Source: Planomonospora parontospora (GTDB lineage Bacteria; Actinomycetota; Actinomycetes; Streptosporangiales; Streptosporangiaceae). Taken from it: 64,000 bases of DNA. Positions within the stretch are counted from its first letter, which is position 1, and each line of letters starts with the position of its first letter. Both the position numbers and the translations under genes were made by a program. The notes beneath the pieces were generated by a model. It had not been told where the DNA came from, ran no database searches, and worked only from the letters and a program-made list of their open reading frames with translations. The DNA is taken from the NCBI GenBank assembly GCA_014647935.1, contig BMQD01000021.1, positions 1-64,000 of the forward strand. The letters run 5' to 3'. Positions 9,244 through 23,801 of this stretch are shown one piece after another.

Positions 9244-12200
9244 CGGGGGTGACCGCCAAGGAATGGGAGGCCCCCGCCTCGTTCGGCCAGGAACGGATCT
9301 GGCTGGCCGACCAGATGGAACCCGGCTCGCCGGTGTTCAACCTGCAGTGCCCGGTCGAGGTCCCGCACGCGCTCGAGGCCGATGAGGTCGTCGCGGCGCT
9401 GCAGGCCGTCACGGAACGGCACGAGGCGCTCCGCACGTCCCTCAGGATCGTCGACGGCGCCCTCCGCCAGGTGGTGCACGCCGAGGTCGAACCCGACGTC
9501 CGGGTACACGACCTGCGGGCGCTCCCGGAGGACGAGCGCAGGACCCGGTCGTACGGCCACGCCCTGGCCGTCACCGAGGCCGCTTTCCGCACCGACCGCG
9601 CCCCGCTGTGGCGGGCCGCGCTGATCAGGACCGGTGACGCGCGCTGGGTGGTGTACCTCGTGGTCCACCACGCCGTCTTCGACGCCGCCTCGTCCGTCAT
9701 CCTCTCGGAGGAGATCACCGAGCTGTGCGCGGCCGCGGCGGCCGGACGCCCGGCCGAGCTGCCCGAGCTGCCCGTCCAGTACGCCGACTACGCCGCCTGG
9801 CAGCGCGACCGGCTCACCGGCCCGGCGCTGGCCGAGCAGACGGAGCGCTGGCGGGCGCGGCTGGCGGGGCTGCCCGCCGTGCACGCGCTCCCCACCGACC
9901 GGCCGCGGCCCGCCCGGCTCGGCTACGCCGGAGACGAGGTCCGCTTCACGGTGCCGGAAGGGCTGCAGGAGCAGGTCGCCGCGGCGGGCCGCCGCGCGGC
10001 CGCGACGCCCTTCATGGTGTACCTGACCGCGTACGCCGCGCTGCTGTCCCGGCTGTCCCGCGACGACGACATCGTGGTCGGGGTGACCATGAGCGGCCGG
10101 GACCTGCCGGAGGTCGCCGGGCTGGTCGGCATGTTCGTCAACCAGATGGCGGTGCGCACGGACACCTCGGGCGAGCCGTCCTTCGCCGGGCTGCTCGGCC
10201 GGGTCCGCACGACCCTGCTCGACGCCATGGAGCACGGGCAGGTCCCGTTCCAGGCGGTCGTGGAGGCGGTCACGCCGCAGCGGGACCCGGGGGTGCAGCC
10301 GCTCTACCAGATCGGCTTCAACTACATCCCCGACTCCGGCATCGAGCCGATCCCCTACGTCACCTCGAAGGACGACCTGGCATTCGACCTGACCACCGGG
10401 GTCAGCCGGCTGCTGTACCGCACCGACCTGTTCGACCGGGGGACCGCGGAGAAGTTCGTCGAACGCTACCTGCGCCTCCTGGCCGCCGCCGTCGCCGACC
10501 CGGAGACCCGGATCGGCGACCTGCCGCTGATGGACGAGGCCGAGCGCGCTTCCCTGCTGGCGGCGGGGGCGCAGGAACCGCCGCGCGAGCACGCCACGGC
10601 GCTGCGGATGGTGGAGGCGCAGGCCGCGCGCACCCCGGACGCGACCGCCGTGATCGCCGGCGACCGGCGGCTGACCTACGCGGAGCTGGACGAGGCCGCC
10701 GGCCGGGTGGCGGACCGGCTGCGCCGGTCGGGCGTCGGCCCCGAGTCGCTGGTCGCGGTGTACGCCGAGCCGTGCCTGGAACTGCTCCCCGCCCTGCTGG
10801 GGGTGTGGAAGGCCGGCGCGGGCTACGTGCCGGTGGACCCGGCCTACCCGGCCGGCCGGGTGACGTACATGCTCGCGGACTCCGCCGCCGCGGTGGTGCT
10901 CACCCAGCGGCACCTGGCGGGCGCCCTGCCCGCCGGCGGCGCGACCGTGCTCGCCGTCGACGACGCCGCCGAGTGGGCCGAGTGGACGGCCGAACGGGCC
11001 GAGGGGCCGGAGGCCGGCTCCGCGCAGGCCGCCGGGCCGGGGAACGTCGCGTACGTCATCTACACCTCGGGCTCGACCGGCACCCCCAAGGGGGTCGTGG
11101 TCGAGCAGGGTTCGGTGGCCGCCTACCTGGCGTGGGCCGGCACCGCCTACCCCGGCCTGGCCGGGCAGGCGCTGCTGCACTCCCCGATCTCGTTCGACCT
11201 GACCGTGACCGGCCTGTTCGGGCCGCTGACCGTCGGGGGAGCGGTACGGCTCGCCGCCCTCGACGAGAACGCCGCGACCGGCGACCGGCCGACGTTCCTC
11301 AAGGCCACCCCCAGCCACCTGGCGCTGCTGGCGGCGCTGCCCGACCGGGTGGCCCCCGCCGCCGACCTGGTGCTGGGCGGTGAGGCGCTGCCCGCCGACG
11401 CGGTCACCGCCTGGCGGGAACGGCACCCGGGCGTCACCGTCGTCAACGAGTACGGCCCCACCGAGGCCACCGTCGGCTGCGTCATGGCCGCGGTGGCCCC
11501 GGGCGAGGAGCTCCCGGTCGACCGGGCGGGGTCGGTCGGGATCGGCCGCCCGGCTCCCGGCAGCACCGCCTACGTGCTGGACGACGGGCTGCGGCCGGTG
11601 CCCGCCGGCGTCGTCGGCGAGCTCTACATCGCCGGCCCCCAGGTGACCCGCGGCTACCTGAACCGGCCGGGCGCCACCGCCGCCGCCTACCTCCCGTGCC
11701 CCTACGGGCCTCCCGGCCGCCGGATGTACCGCACCGGCGACCTGGCGCGCCGCCGCGCCGACGGGAGCCTGGAGTTCGCCGGCCGCGCGGACGACCAGAT
11801 CAAGCTGCACGGCCACCGCATCGAACCCGGCGAGATCGAGGCGGCCCTGCGCGCGCTGCCCGGCGTCCGCGACGCCGCCGTCGGCGTCCGCGAGGACGCC
11901 TCCGAGGGCAGGCGGCTCGTCGCCTACCTGGTCGGCGAGGCGGACGCCGCGGCGGTGGACGGCGCGCTCGCCGCCACCCTGCCGGCGCACATGGTCCCGT
12001 CCGGCTACGTCGTCCTGGACGCCCTGCCGCTGACCGCCAACGGCAAGCTCGACCACGCCGCCCTCCCCGCCCCGGCGGCCCCGGAGCGCAGGTACATCGC
12101 GCCCCGCACCGCCGCGGAGGAACTGGTGGCGGAGGTGTTCGCCGACCTGCTCGGAGTGGAGAAGGTCGGCGCCGAGGACGACTTCTTCGAGCTCGGCGGC

Positions 12201-12397
12201 AACTCCCTGCTGGCGATCCGGGCCATCGCCAGGATCCGCGGCCGGATCGAGGTCGACATCCCGGTCCGCGGGCTGTTCTCCCACACCACGGTCGCCGACC
12301 TCGCGGCCGAGATCGAGCGGCGGCTCACCGAAGACCTCGACGGACTCAGCGACGAGGCCGTCGAGCGGCTACTCGCAGCGGAAGGTGACGGCCGGAC

Positions 12398-12401
<4 letters not shown>
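9240..12401 (+). CDS. Non-ribosomal peptide synthetase, C-A-PCP, predicted Asn
   Basis: A 1053-residue NRPS. The condensation domain (about 10-440) should join the polyketide intermediate to the next amino acid; its core motif reads HHAVFDA at 143, with Ala where HHxxxDG has Gly. The adenylation domain (about 465-960) has [32 protein letters not shown] and LTANGK cores. The pocket residues I read are D-L-T-K-V-G-E-V-G-K, one residue from the common asparagine code; Glu, Val and Gly near the end separate it from aspartate pockets. The carrier domain has GGNSL with Ser989. GTG 9240 overlaps the MbtH stop (GTGA); GTG 9249 is a possible alternative. The product feeds the next NRPS, whose gene starts four bases before this one stops. 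Confidence 0.95.
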
Positions 12402-17895
<5,494 letters not shown>

Positions 17896-17899
<4 letters not shown>

Positions 17900-18873
17900 C
17901 GGATGTCACCACCTCCGCGCACCCGGCCCGGCTCGGGCCGGTGACCGGCCGCCTGGACGGCAACGAGCACACCACGATCACGGTGTACGGCCTCGGGCCA
18001 GGCATGACCGACCACCTCGGCTGGGTGGAGACCCACCGCGACGGGCTGCGGGCGGCCCTGGCCGCGCACGGCGCGGTGCTGCTCCGCGACCTGCCCGCCG
18101 ACCTCGACCTGTTCGACCGGATCGTCCGGGTCGTCGGCGGCGACCCGCTGCGCTACACCGAACGCTCCACCCCGCGCACGTCCGTGACCGAGTCCATCTA
18201 CACCTCCACCGAGTACCCGGCCGACCAGCCGCTGCCGATGCACAACGAGAACTCCTACTCGGACACCTGGCCGGGCCACCTGTTCTTCTACTGCGACGTG
18301 GCCGCGGCCACCGGCGGGGCCACCCCGATCGCGGACAGCAGGGCGGTGCTCCGCCTGCTCCCCGAGGAGGTGCGGAACCGGTTCGCGGGCGGCGTCGTGT
18401 ACACCAGGGCCTTCCGGGAAGGGCTGGGCCTGTCCTGGCAGGAGTCGTTCCAGACCGACGACCCCGCGGCGGTGGAGGAGTACTGCGCGCGGCACGGGCA
18501 GACGTTCGAGTGGACCGACGACGGCCTGCGCACCAGGCACCACCGGCCCTCCTGGCAGACCGAGCCGCTCACGGGGGAGCGGGTCTGGTTCAACCAGGCC
18601 AACCTGTTCCACGTCACCAGCCTGGACGAGGAGGTCCGGGAGGCGCTGCTGTCGCTGTACGACGAGGCGGACCTGCCGCGGAACGCCTACCTGGGCGACG
18701 GCACCCCGATCGATCCGGCCGACCTCGCCGCGGTCAAGGCCGCCTACGACGAGGCCTCCTTCGGCTTCCCCTGGCGCCGGGGCGACCTGATGATCATCAA
18801 CAACATGCTGTGCGCGCACGGCAGGGAGCCGTTCACCGGCCCCCGCCGGATCCTGGTCGCCATGACCGCCTGA
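17896..18873 (+). CDS. TauD/SyrP-like Fe(II)/2-oxoglutarate dioxygenase
   Basis: A 325-residue enzyme of the TauD/TfdA (clavaminate synthase-like) superfamily. The iron ligands are visible as His116-x-Glu118 in MHNENSYSDTWP and distal His308 in LCAHGREPF; the Arg in GPRRILVAM probably binds 2-oxoglutarate. The sequence around HNENSY and GGATPIADSR is typical of the SyrP-like group, whose members beta-hydroxylate Asp on a carrier protein; related AsnO-type enzymes act on Asn. Its place as last gene of an NRPS operon with an Asn-specific module suggests beta-hydroxylation of that residue (inference). Translation is coupled to the NRPS by ATGA, with AAAGGAACC upstream. A different substrate in the chain is possible. 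Confidence 0.9.
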
Positions 18874-18930
18874 CCGCCCGGCGACCGGAGGCGTCGGACC
18901 CGGCCGCCCTGTGACACGCCCTGGTCTCCG

Positions 18931-18969
18931 AGAGCCGGCGAGCCCGCATGAGGCGGGCTCGCCGGCTCT
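18931..18969 (+). terminator. Hairpin ending the NRPS/PKS operon
   Basis: A perfect 17-bp inverted repeat, AGAGCCGGCGAGCCCGC and its complement, with a 5-base loop, 58 bases after the dioxygenase stop. There is no T-run, as is common in actinomycetes. The rest of the gap to the next gene holds no supported gene; I see no convincing promoter there either. Confidence 0.8.
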
Positions 18970-19184
18970 GACCAGGAGCACTGAAATCCATCGTTCCGGT
19001 CATGCAGGACGCGGTGCTCGGATTCCGGCACTGGTACATGCCGGTTACTCTCCGTGTTTTGATGGATTGGAGCGATGGGTATCGGTTCCCTGCATCCGGA
19101 GCCGTTTCGTCGCAGCTGTCCGAAGTGGAGACCGGATACGGTCCGGGTCTCCGGCCGGGCAGAGCCAGGACGAGAGGAATTCCT

Positions 19185-19460
19185 ATGGGCAGGATGTCGC
19201 GCATCACCCTCGCGGGGGTCACCGTGACGGCACTGGCGCTTCAGATCCCCGCCACGGCGATGGCGGGGGGCGGCGTCTCCTGCCACGGCAAGAGCCCGCT
19301 CCGCAGACTCTGCGACGGCGGCGGTCCGGCTTCCGGCACGGAGAGCGGCGGTTCCGCTTCCGGCACGGAGAGCGGCGACGACGAGCCCAGCAGCCGCAGC
19401 GGCGACGATTCCTACGATTCGTCGTCCACCACGGCGGGCCCGAACGGCGCCTCCAACTGA
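19185..19460 (+). CDS. Small secreted Ser/Gly/Asp-rich protein
   Basis: A 91-residue protein with a clear signal peptide: basic start MGRMSR, hydrophobic core LAGVTVTALALQIPATAMA, then a likely cleavage after AMA. The mature part is short and low-complexity. It has one pair of Cys (SCHGK and RLCDG), two copies of an SGTESG-containing 9-residue repeat and a Ser/Asp-rich tail. GAGAGGAATT before the ATG is a good ribosome site. I do not recognise a family. The two Cys could form one disulfide. It lies beyond the operon hairpin, so it is probably not part of the biosynthetic operon. Confidence 0.65.
   Translation: MGRMSRITLAGVTVTALALQIPATAMAGGGVSCHGKSPLRRLCDGGGPASGTESGGSASGTESGDDEPSSRSGDDSYDSSSTTAGPNGASN
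19322..19375 (+). repeat. 27-bp tandem repeat in the secreted protein gene
   Basis: Two adjacent 27-bp units ending in the identical CTTCCGGCACGGAGAGCGGC, differing only near their start. They encode the duplicated SGTESG segment. Confidence 0.7.
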
Positions 19461-19517
19461 CGCCTCATCCTCCCAGGGGTGATCGCGAAGCGGGAGCCGT
19501 CCCCGAGGTCCCCGAGG

Positions 19518-19905
19518 TCAGGGTGTGGTTCTCGTCCAGCTCGGCTTGACCGCCATCATCTGCGCGGTCTTGCCGTGATCACGGTCGACGAGGTCTCCGA
19601 GCACCTCGTCCACGCGCTTCAGGGCGGCGTCATCGAGCGTTCGACCGGACGCCGCGGCGTTCTCGGTGACCTGCTCGGGCCTGGTGGCCCCGGCGACCAC
19701 CGAGGAGACCCCCGGTTGCCGGAGCACCCAGGCGATGGCGAGCTGCGCGGCCGACATGCCGCATTCCCCGGCGAGGGGGATGAGGTCCTGCACGCGTTCG
19801 AGGAGCGGCCGGCCCAGCACTCTCCCGATGAACGTGGGAGCCCGCCCGCCGGCCTTCCCCCTCGACCCTGCGCTTGCCGATAATGTCGTCCGGCCAGGTC
19901 ATGGG
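19518..19905 (-). pseudogene. Aldo/keto reductase remnant (C-terminal part, frameshifted)
   Basis: The minus strand encodes the end of an aldo/keto reductase of the shaker-beta/YghZ type: ERVQDLIPLAGECGMSAA, LAIAWVLRQPGVSSVVAGA, then a TRPEQVTENAAASG region and a short tail. Upstream, in a different frame, DIIGKRRVEGEGRRAGSH resembles the preceding LTGKY...GSR segment of the same family, so there is a frameshift near 19,820. The first 200 or so residues, with the catalytic Tyr and Lys, are absent. The remnant stops just before the transposase gene, and I find no N-terminal half on its other side. Function lost. Confidence 0.7.
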
Positions 19906-21100
19906 CTTGCTGGGGATCTCCTGACGCGAGTGACTCCCTGTTGCTCGGCGTGCGGCATGATGATCGTCCGTGCTGCTTCGCCTGGCCTATCTCGCCGTCA
20001 CGAACGCCTTCGCCGCGCTGCGGTTGCTGCCGGTGAGCGATCGGGACAAGGACGTCGAGATCCTCGCTCTCCGCCACCAGATCACCGTTCTCGAACGGCA
20101 GCTCGGTGCCGGTACCAGGGTGAGATTCGCTCCCGAGGACCGTGCCTTCCTCGCCGCCCTGCTGACATCACTGCCCCGCGAGGTCCTGCGCCGGGTGCGG
20201 CTCATCGTCCGTCCGGATACCGTCCTGCGCTGGCACCGCGATCTCATTAGACGGCGGCACGCCCGCATCAGTAAGCCCAGGCGGTCGGGGCGCCCGCCCA
20301 CGGTCCGCTCCATCCGAGCGCTCGTCCTGCGCCTGGTCAGGGAGAACCCGTCCTGGGGATATCGGCGAGTACACGGCGAGCTGGCCGTGCTCGGCATCAC
20401 GGTCGCGCCCTCCACCGTGTGGGAGATCCTCAAGCAAGAAGGCGTTGATCCGGCACCTGAGCGGGCGTCGGTCACCTGGGCCGACTTCCTGCGCTCGCAA
20501 GCCGATGCGCTGCTGGCCTGCGACTTCATCGAGACCGTCACCCTCACCGGGCAGCGCCAGTACATCCTGGCCGTCATCGAGCACGCCAGCAGGCGCGTCC
20601 GCGTGCTGGGCACCACCGCCCATCCGACCGCGGTCTGGGTCGTCCAGGCGATGAAGAACCTCGTGATGGACCTGGAAGAGGCCGGCTGCCGGGCGGGCTA
20701 CCTGATCCGGGACCGGGACGGGAAGTTCCCCGCCCTCATGGACGAGATCCTGGCCGAGGCCGGCATCCGGACCGTGCTCACCGGTGTCCGAGTACCGCGC
20801 ATGAACGCGGTCATGGAGCGGTGGGTGCAGTCATGCCGCCGTGAACTTCTCGACCGCTGCCTGGTATGGAACGAACGCCATCTACGGCACGCTCTACGGG
20901 AGTACGAACACTTCTACAACCGGCACCGGGCCCATCAGGCACTGGAACAAGCGGCCCCGCTACGCGCCGTCCCGGACCCGATCACGGATCCGACGCGCAT
21001 CGCCGAGCTGAGCGTACACAGACGGGACCGGCTCGGCGGAGTCCTCCACGAGTACTCACATGCCGCTTGACCTGCACGGACGGAATTTTCGGCAGGCGCA
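19906..21100 (+). mobile_element. Insertion sequence carrying one DDE transposase (ends not resolved)
   Basis: The transposase gene and short flanks form an insertion sequence that borders the truncated aldo/keto reductase remnant. I looked for terminal inverted repeats and a target duplication on both sides and found none I trust, so the limits are approximate and only the gene itself is firm. Confidence 0.45.
19970..21070 (+). CDS. Transposase with integrase core (IS481/IS3-like)
   Basis: A 366-residue DDE transposase that looks intact. The N-terminal part has EILALRHQITVLERQL and a helix-turn-helix region (NPSWGYRRVHGELAVLGI, then VAPSTVWEILK). The catalytic core carries Asp185 in CDFIETV, Asp250 in RDRDGKF and Glu283 in NAVMERWVQS, about 33 residues after the second Asp, as in DD(35)E enzymes. 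The C-terminus has YNRHRAHQALEQ, usual for the IS3/IS481 group. The start is GTG with only a weak ribosome site, common for transposases. No second frame (orfA) is needed, since the protein already contains both DNA-binding and catalytic parts. Confidence 0.85.
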   Translation: MLLRLAYLAVTNAFAALRLLPVSDRDKDVEILALRHQITVLERQLGAGTRVRFAPEDRAFLAALLTSLPREVLRRVRLIVRPDTVLRWHRDLIRRRHARISKPRRSGRPPTVRSIRALVLRLVRENPSWGYRRVHGELAVLGITVAPSTVWEILKQEGVDPAPERASVTWADFLRSQADALLACDFIETVTLTGQRQYILAVIEHASRRVRVLGTTAHPTAVWVVQAMKNLVMDLEEAGCRAGYLIRDRDGKFPALMDEILAEAGIRTVLTGVRVPRMNAVMERWVQSCRRELLDRCLVWNERHLRHALREYEHFYNRHRAHQALEQAAPLRAVPDPITDPTRIAELSVHRRDRLGGVLHEYSHAA

Positions 21101-21335
21101 CGGTTCTTGTCACCGAGTGGTCGTAGAAGATCCGGAACACTTGCGGAAGGTGTGAGGAGAGCTCATCGTGGCCACAGCGACGTCATGGTCGGTGGGAGTG
21201 GCGCTGAGGACCCATTCGATCATGGTGTGTGCACGGTCCGTGCACGCGAGCACGCCACGAGCACGCAGGGGCCGGAATTTCATTCCAGAAGAGACCTGTC
21301 CTCCGAGTTTTCGCAGGTCAGGCCATGATCAAAAG

Positions 21336-21409
21336 CGCGCCCTGCAGGATTCGAACCTGCGACCGTCGGATTAGAAGTCCGGTGCTCTATCCAGCTGAGC
21401 TAAGGGCGC
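21336..21409 (-). tRNA. tRNA-Arg (anticodon TCT)
   Basis: The minus strand folds as a tRNA: acceptor GCGCCCT pairs with AGGGCGC, the D arm is GCTCAGCTGGATAGAGC, the anticodon loop CTTCTAA gives TCT (complement at 21373-21375), and the T arm is GCAGGTTCGAATCCTGC. The 3' CCA is not encoded. It decodes AGA/AGG. The roughly 265 bases between it and the transposase and the 250 bases to the next gene hold nothing else I can support. Confidence 0.97.
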
Positions 21410-21661
21410 TCCTGCCTAATTGTGCATGATCCGGCGAGTGCCCATGCATCGGTTTTCCCACCGTGTCAGGAAGATCACTCCGTGGGGGTGCCGGGATGCC
21501 CTCCCGGCAGGGGGGCGGATCCGGAGAAGTGCGAGGTCGAAGGGGGTGGATGGAGGTGAGTCGATCATGGTCCGGCTGTCGAGCGGTCTTTCAACGGAAC
21601 GGGTACCGGTCCGGCCGGAACAGGCCCGACCACCGGACGGGCCGGTCTAGGCTCAATTGCC

Positions 21662-22459
21662 ATGTTCGTCGCCACGTCCCACGAGGAGATCCCTCTGCTG
21701 GGCGGCGATGTGACGGAGGGCGTGGTGCGCGTCGGGGAGACCGTGCGCAGGCCCACCCGGCCGTCCACGCCGTCCGTGCACGCGCTGCTGCGGCACCTGG
21801 AGGCCGAGGGTTTCGACGGCGCGCCCCGGGTGGTGGGCCTCGACGAGCGGGGACGGGAGGTCCTCACCTATCTCGACGGCGAGTCCGGAGTCCGGCCGCT
21901 GCCGGAGTACGCGGTCACCGACGAGGCCCTGGCGGCCCTGGCCGGCCTGCTGCGGCGCTTCCACGATGCCGCCGAGACCTTCCGGCCGCCCCGCGACGCG
22001 GTCTGGGAGGACGGGTCCAACGACGACCGGGCCGCCGAACTGGTCGGCCACTGCGACGTCAACCTGGACAACGTGCTCTTCCGGGACGGCCTGCCGTACG
22101 CGTTCATCGACTTCGACCTGGCCCGGCCCACCACCCGGCTGTTCGACGTCGTGACCACGCTGCGCCACTGGGCGCCTCTCGCCGACCCCGTCGACCTGGA
22201 CCCCGCCCAGCGGGAGCTGGCGGTCGGCCCGCGCCTGCGCCTGTTCTGCGACGCGTACGGCCTGCCGGCTCGCGACCGAAGGCGCCTCCTCGACCTCGCC
22301 CGACTGCGCTTCAGCCGCTCCTACGTCATCATGCGCACCAGGGCCGCCGCGGGCGGCGGCTGGGCCCGGATGTGGGCCGAGGGCGCGGGGGCGCGCATCC
22401 GCAGGGCCGGGGCATGGCTCGACGAGCACCAGGATGAGCTGCATGCCCACCTCGTCTAG
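21662..22459 (+). CDS. APH-family phosphotransferase
   Basis: A 265-residue member of the aminoglycoside/choline phosphotransferase family with a protein-kinase-like fold. The catalytic loop reads GHCDVNLDNVLF, matching HxDxxxxN, and the metal-binding motif is FIDFDLARP. The N-terminal lobe (about 1-95) is short. Family members phosphorylate small hydroxylated molecules such as antibiotics, choline or sugars; the substrate cannot be told from sequence. It stands alone next to the tRNA. About 140 bases follow before cobD; they contain two related GC-rich direct repeats (CCGGGAGGAGCC) but no gene. Confidence 0.8.
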   Translation: MFVATSHEEIPLLGGDVTEGVVRVGETVRRPTRPSTPSVHALLRHLEAEGFDGAPRVVGLDERGREVLTYLDGESGVRPLPEYAVTDEALAALAGLLRRFHDAAETFRPPRDAVWEDGSNDDRAAELVGHCDVNLDNVLFRDGLPYAFIDFDLARPTTRLFDVVTTLRHWAPLADPVDLDPAQRELAVGPRLRLFCDAYGLPARDRRRLLDLARLRFSRSYVIMRTRAAAGGGWARMWAEGAGARIRRAGAWLDEHQDELHAHLV

Positions 22460-22603
22460 CGGGTTCCCCGGGAGGAGCCTGGGAGGGATGTCCAGTGGGA
22501 TCCCCCGGGAGGAGCCCGGAGGGACCCACACCCGGCAGGAACCGTCCCATTAGTTGAGACCCGTCCCGTCAACTGAGACCCGCCTCGCCTAGGAAGATTC
22601 GCC

Positions 22604-23599
22604 TTGTCTAGAAGTACCGCCGCACCGGGGAAGAACGCATCGGGGAGAACCGCGGCCGGAAGGACCGGGAGAGCCGCTGCGCGGGCCCACGCTCTCGGGA
22701 TGCTCGCCGGGGTCGTGCTCGACGCGCTCTTCGCCGATCCGCGCCGCGGGCACCCGGTCGCGCTGTTCGGCACGGCCGCCGCGGCGCTGGAGAAGAGGAC
22801 GTACGGTGACGCCCGGGCCGCCGGCGTCGTCCACGTCGCCGTCTGCGTCGGATCCGTGGCCCTGCTCGGCACGGCCGCGTCCCGGGTGCGCGACCCGCTG
22901 GCACGGGGGGTCGTGAGCGCCGCGGCCACCTGGTCGGTGCTGGGCGGGACGACGCTGGGGCGCGAGGGCGCGGCCATGGCGTCCTTCCTGGAGGCCGGTG
23001 ACCTCGCCGGGGCGCGGGGAAGGCTGTCGCACCTGTGCGGGCGCGACCCCTCCCGCCTGGAGCCGCCCGAGCTGGCCCGGGCCACGGTCGAGTCGATCGC
23101 CGAGAACACCTCCGATGCGGTGGTCGCGCCGCTGCTGTGGGGGGCCGTGGCGGGGGTCCCCGGACTGCTGGTCTACCGCGCGGTCAACACCCTGGACGCC
23201 ATGGTCGGCCACCGCAACGCCCGCTACGAGCGCTTCGGCTGGGCCGCCGCCCGGCTCGACGACGTGGCCAACGCCGTACCGGCCCGGATCACCGGGGTGC
23301 TCTCGGCTCTCGGCGCCCCCCTGGTGAGCGGTTCGGCCGGCCGGGCGCTGGCAGTGCTCCGCCGGGACGGCCACCGCCACCCGAGCCCGAACTCGGGCCG
23401 GTGCGAGGCGGCGTTCGCCGGTGCGCTCGACGTCACGCTCGGCGGTGTGAACGTCTACGGGAACCGCGTGGAGCACCGGCCGGAGATGGGTGACGGGCCG
23501 AAACCGTCGGTCCCGGACATCCGCCGCTCGGTACGGCTGGCGCGCGCGGTAGGGTTCGCCGCTGCGGGACTCGCCGTCCTCGCCGCGCTGCGCGGCTGA
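22604..23599 (+). CDS. cobD: Adenosylcobinamide-phosphate synthase CobD/CbiB
   Basis: A membrane protein of 331 residues that attaches the aminopropanol side chain to adenosylcobyric acid in cobalamin synthesis. Family motifs are clear: [21 protein letters not shown] near the start, [38 protein letters not shown], and a C-terminal segment with [20 protein letters not shown]. Several hydrophobic segments agree with an inner-membrane protein. The TTG start has AGGAAG upstream; ATG 22700 just before the conserved part is an alternative that would drop 32 poorly conserved residues. It is followed by cobQ, its neighbour in the pathway, about 200 bases on. Confidence 0.93.
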   Translation: MSRSTAAPGKNASGRTAAGRTGRAAARAHALGMLAGVVLDALFADPRRGHPVALFGTAAAALEKRTYGDARAAGVVHVAVCVGSVALLGTAASRVRDPLARGVVSAAATWSVLGGTTLGREGAAMASFLEAGDLAGARGRLSHLCGRDPSRLEPPELARATVESIAENTSDAVVAPLLWGAVAGVPGLLVYRAVNTLDAMVGHRNARYERFGWAAARLDDVANAVPARITGVLSALGAPLVSGSAGRALAVLRRDGHRHPSPNSGRCEAAFAGALDVTLGGVNVYGNRVEHRPEMGDGPKPSVPDIRRSVRLARAVGFAAAGLAVLAALRG

Positions 23600-23607
23600 C
23601 CGCGCAC

Positions 23608-23658
23608 GCGCCGGACGACCGCCGAAGGGCCGCCGGACGACCGGCGGCCGTCCGGCGC
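23608..23658 (+). terminator. Imperfect GC-rich hairpin between cobD and cobQ
   Basis: GCGCCGGACG and its complement form the outer stem and CCGCCG/CGGCGG the inner stem, with one mismatch and a 17-base loop. It could end or attenuate the cobD transcript; it lacks a T-run. The rest of the gap to cobQ contains nothing I can identify. Confidence 0.4.
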
Positions 23659-23801
23659 ATGGGCGAAGCGCGGCCGGAGCGCTTCCCGCGCCGGACGGGG
23701 TACGGCAGGGCCGCGGCGCCGGCGGGCTCGTCCCGCCGGGCGGGTACGGCGGAGCCGGCGCCGACGGGCGGCGACCGGCGGGAGAGAGGGCGGGCACGGG
23801 G

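Noticed and set aside
18744-19286. Minus-strand frames between the dioxygenase and the small secreted protein
   Set aside because: They run through the dioxygenase 3' end, the operon hairpin and a signal-peptide gene, with no family resemblance.
22460-22603. Cobalamin riboswitch before cobD, also sought before cobL and cysG
   Set aside because: I could not find the B12-box or the conserved core elements in any of the gaps.
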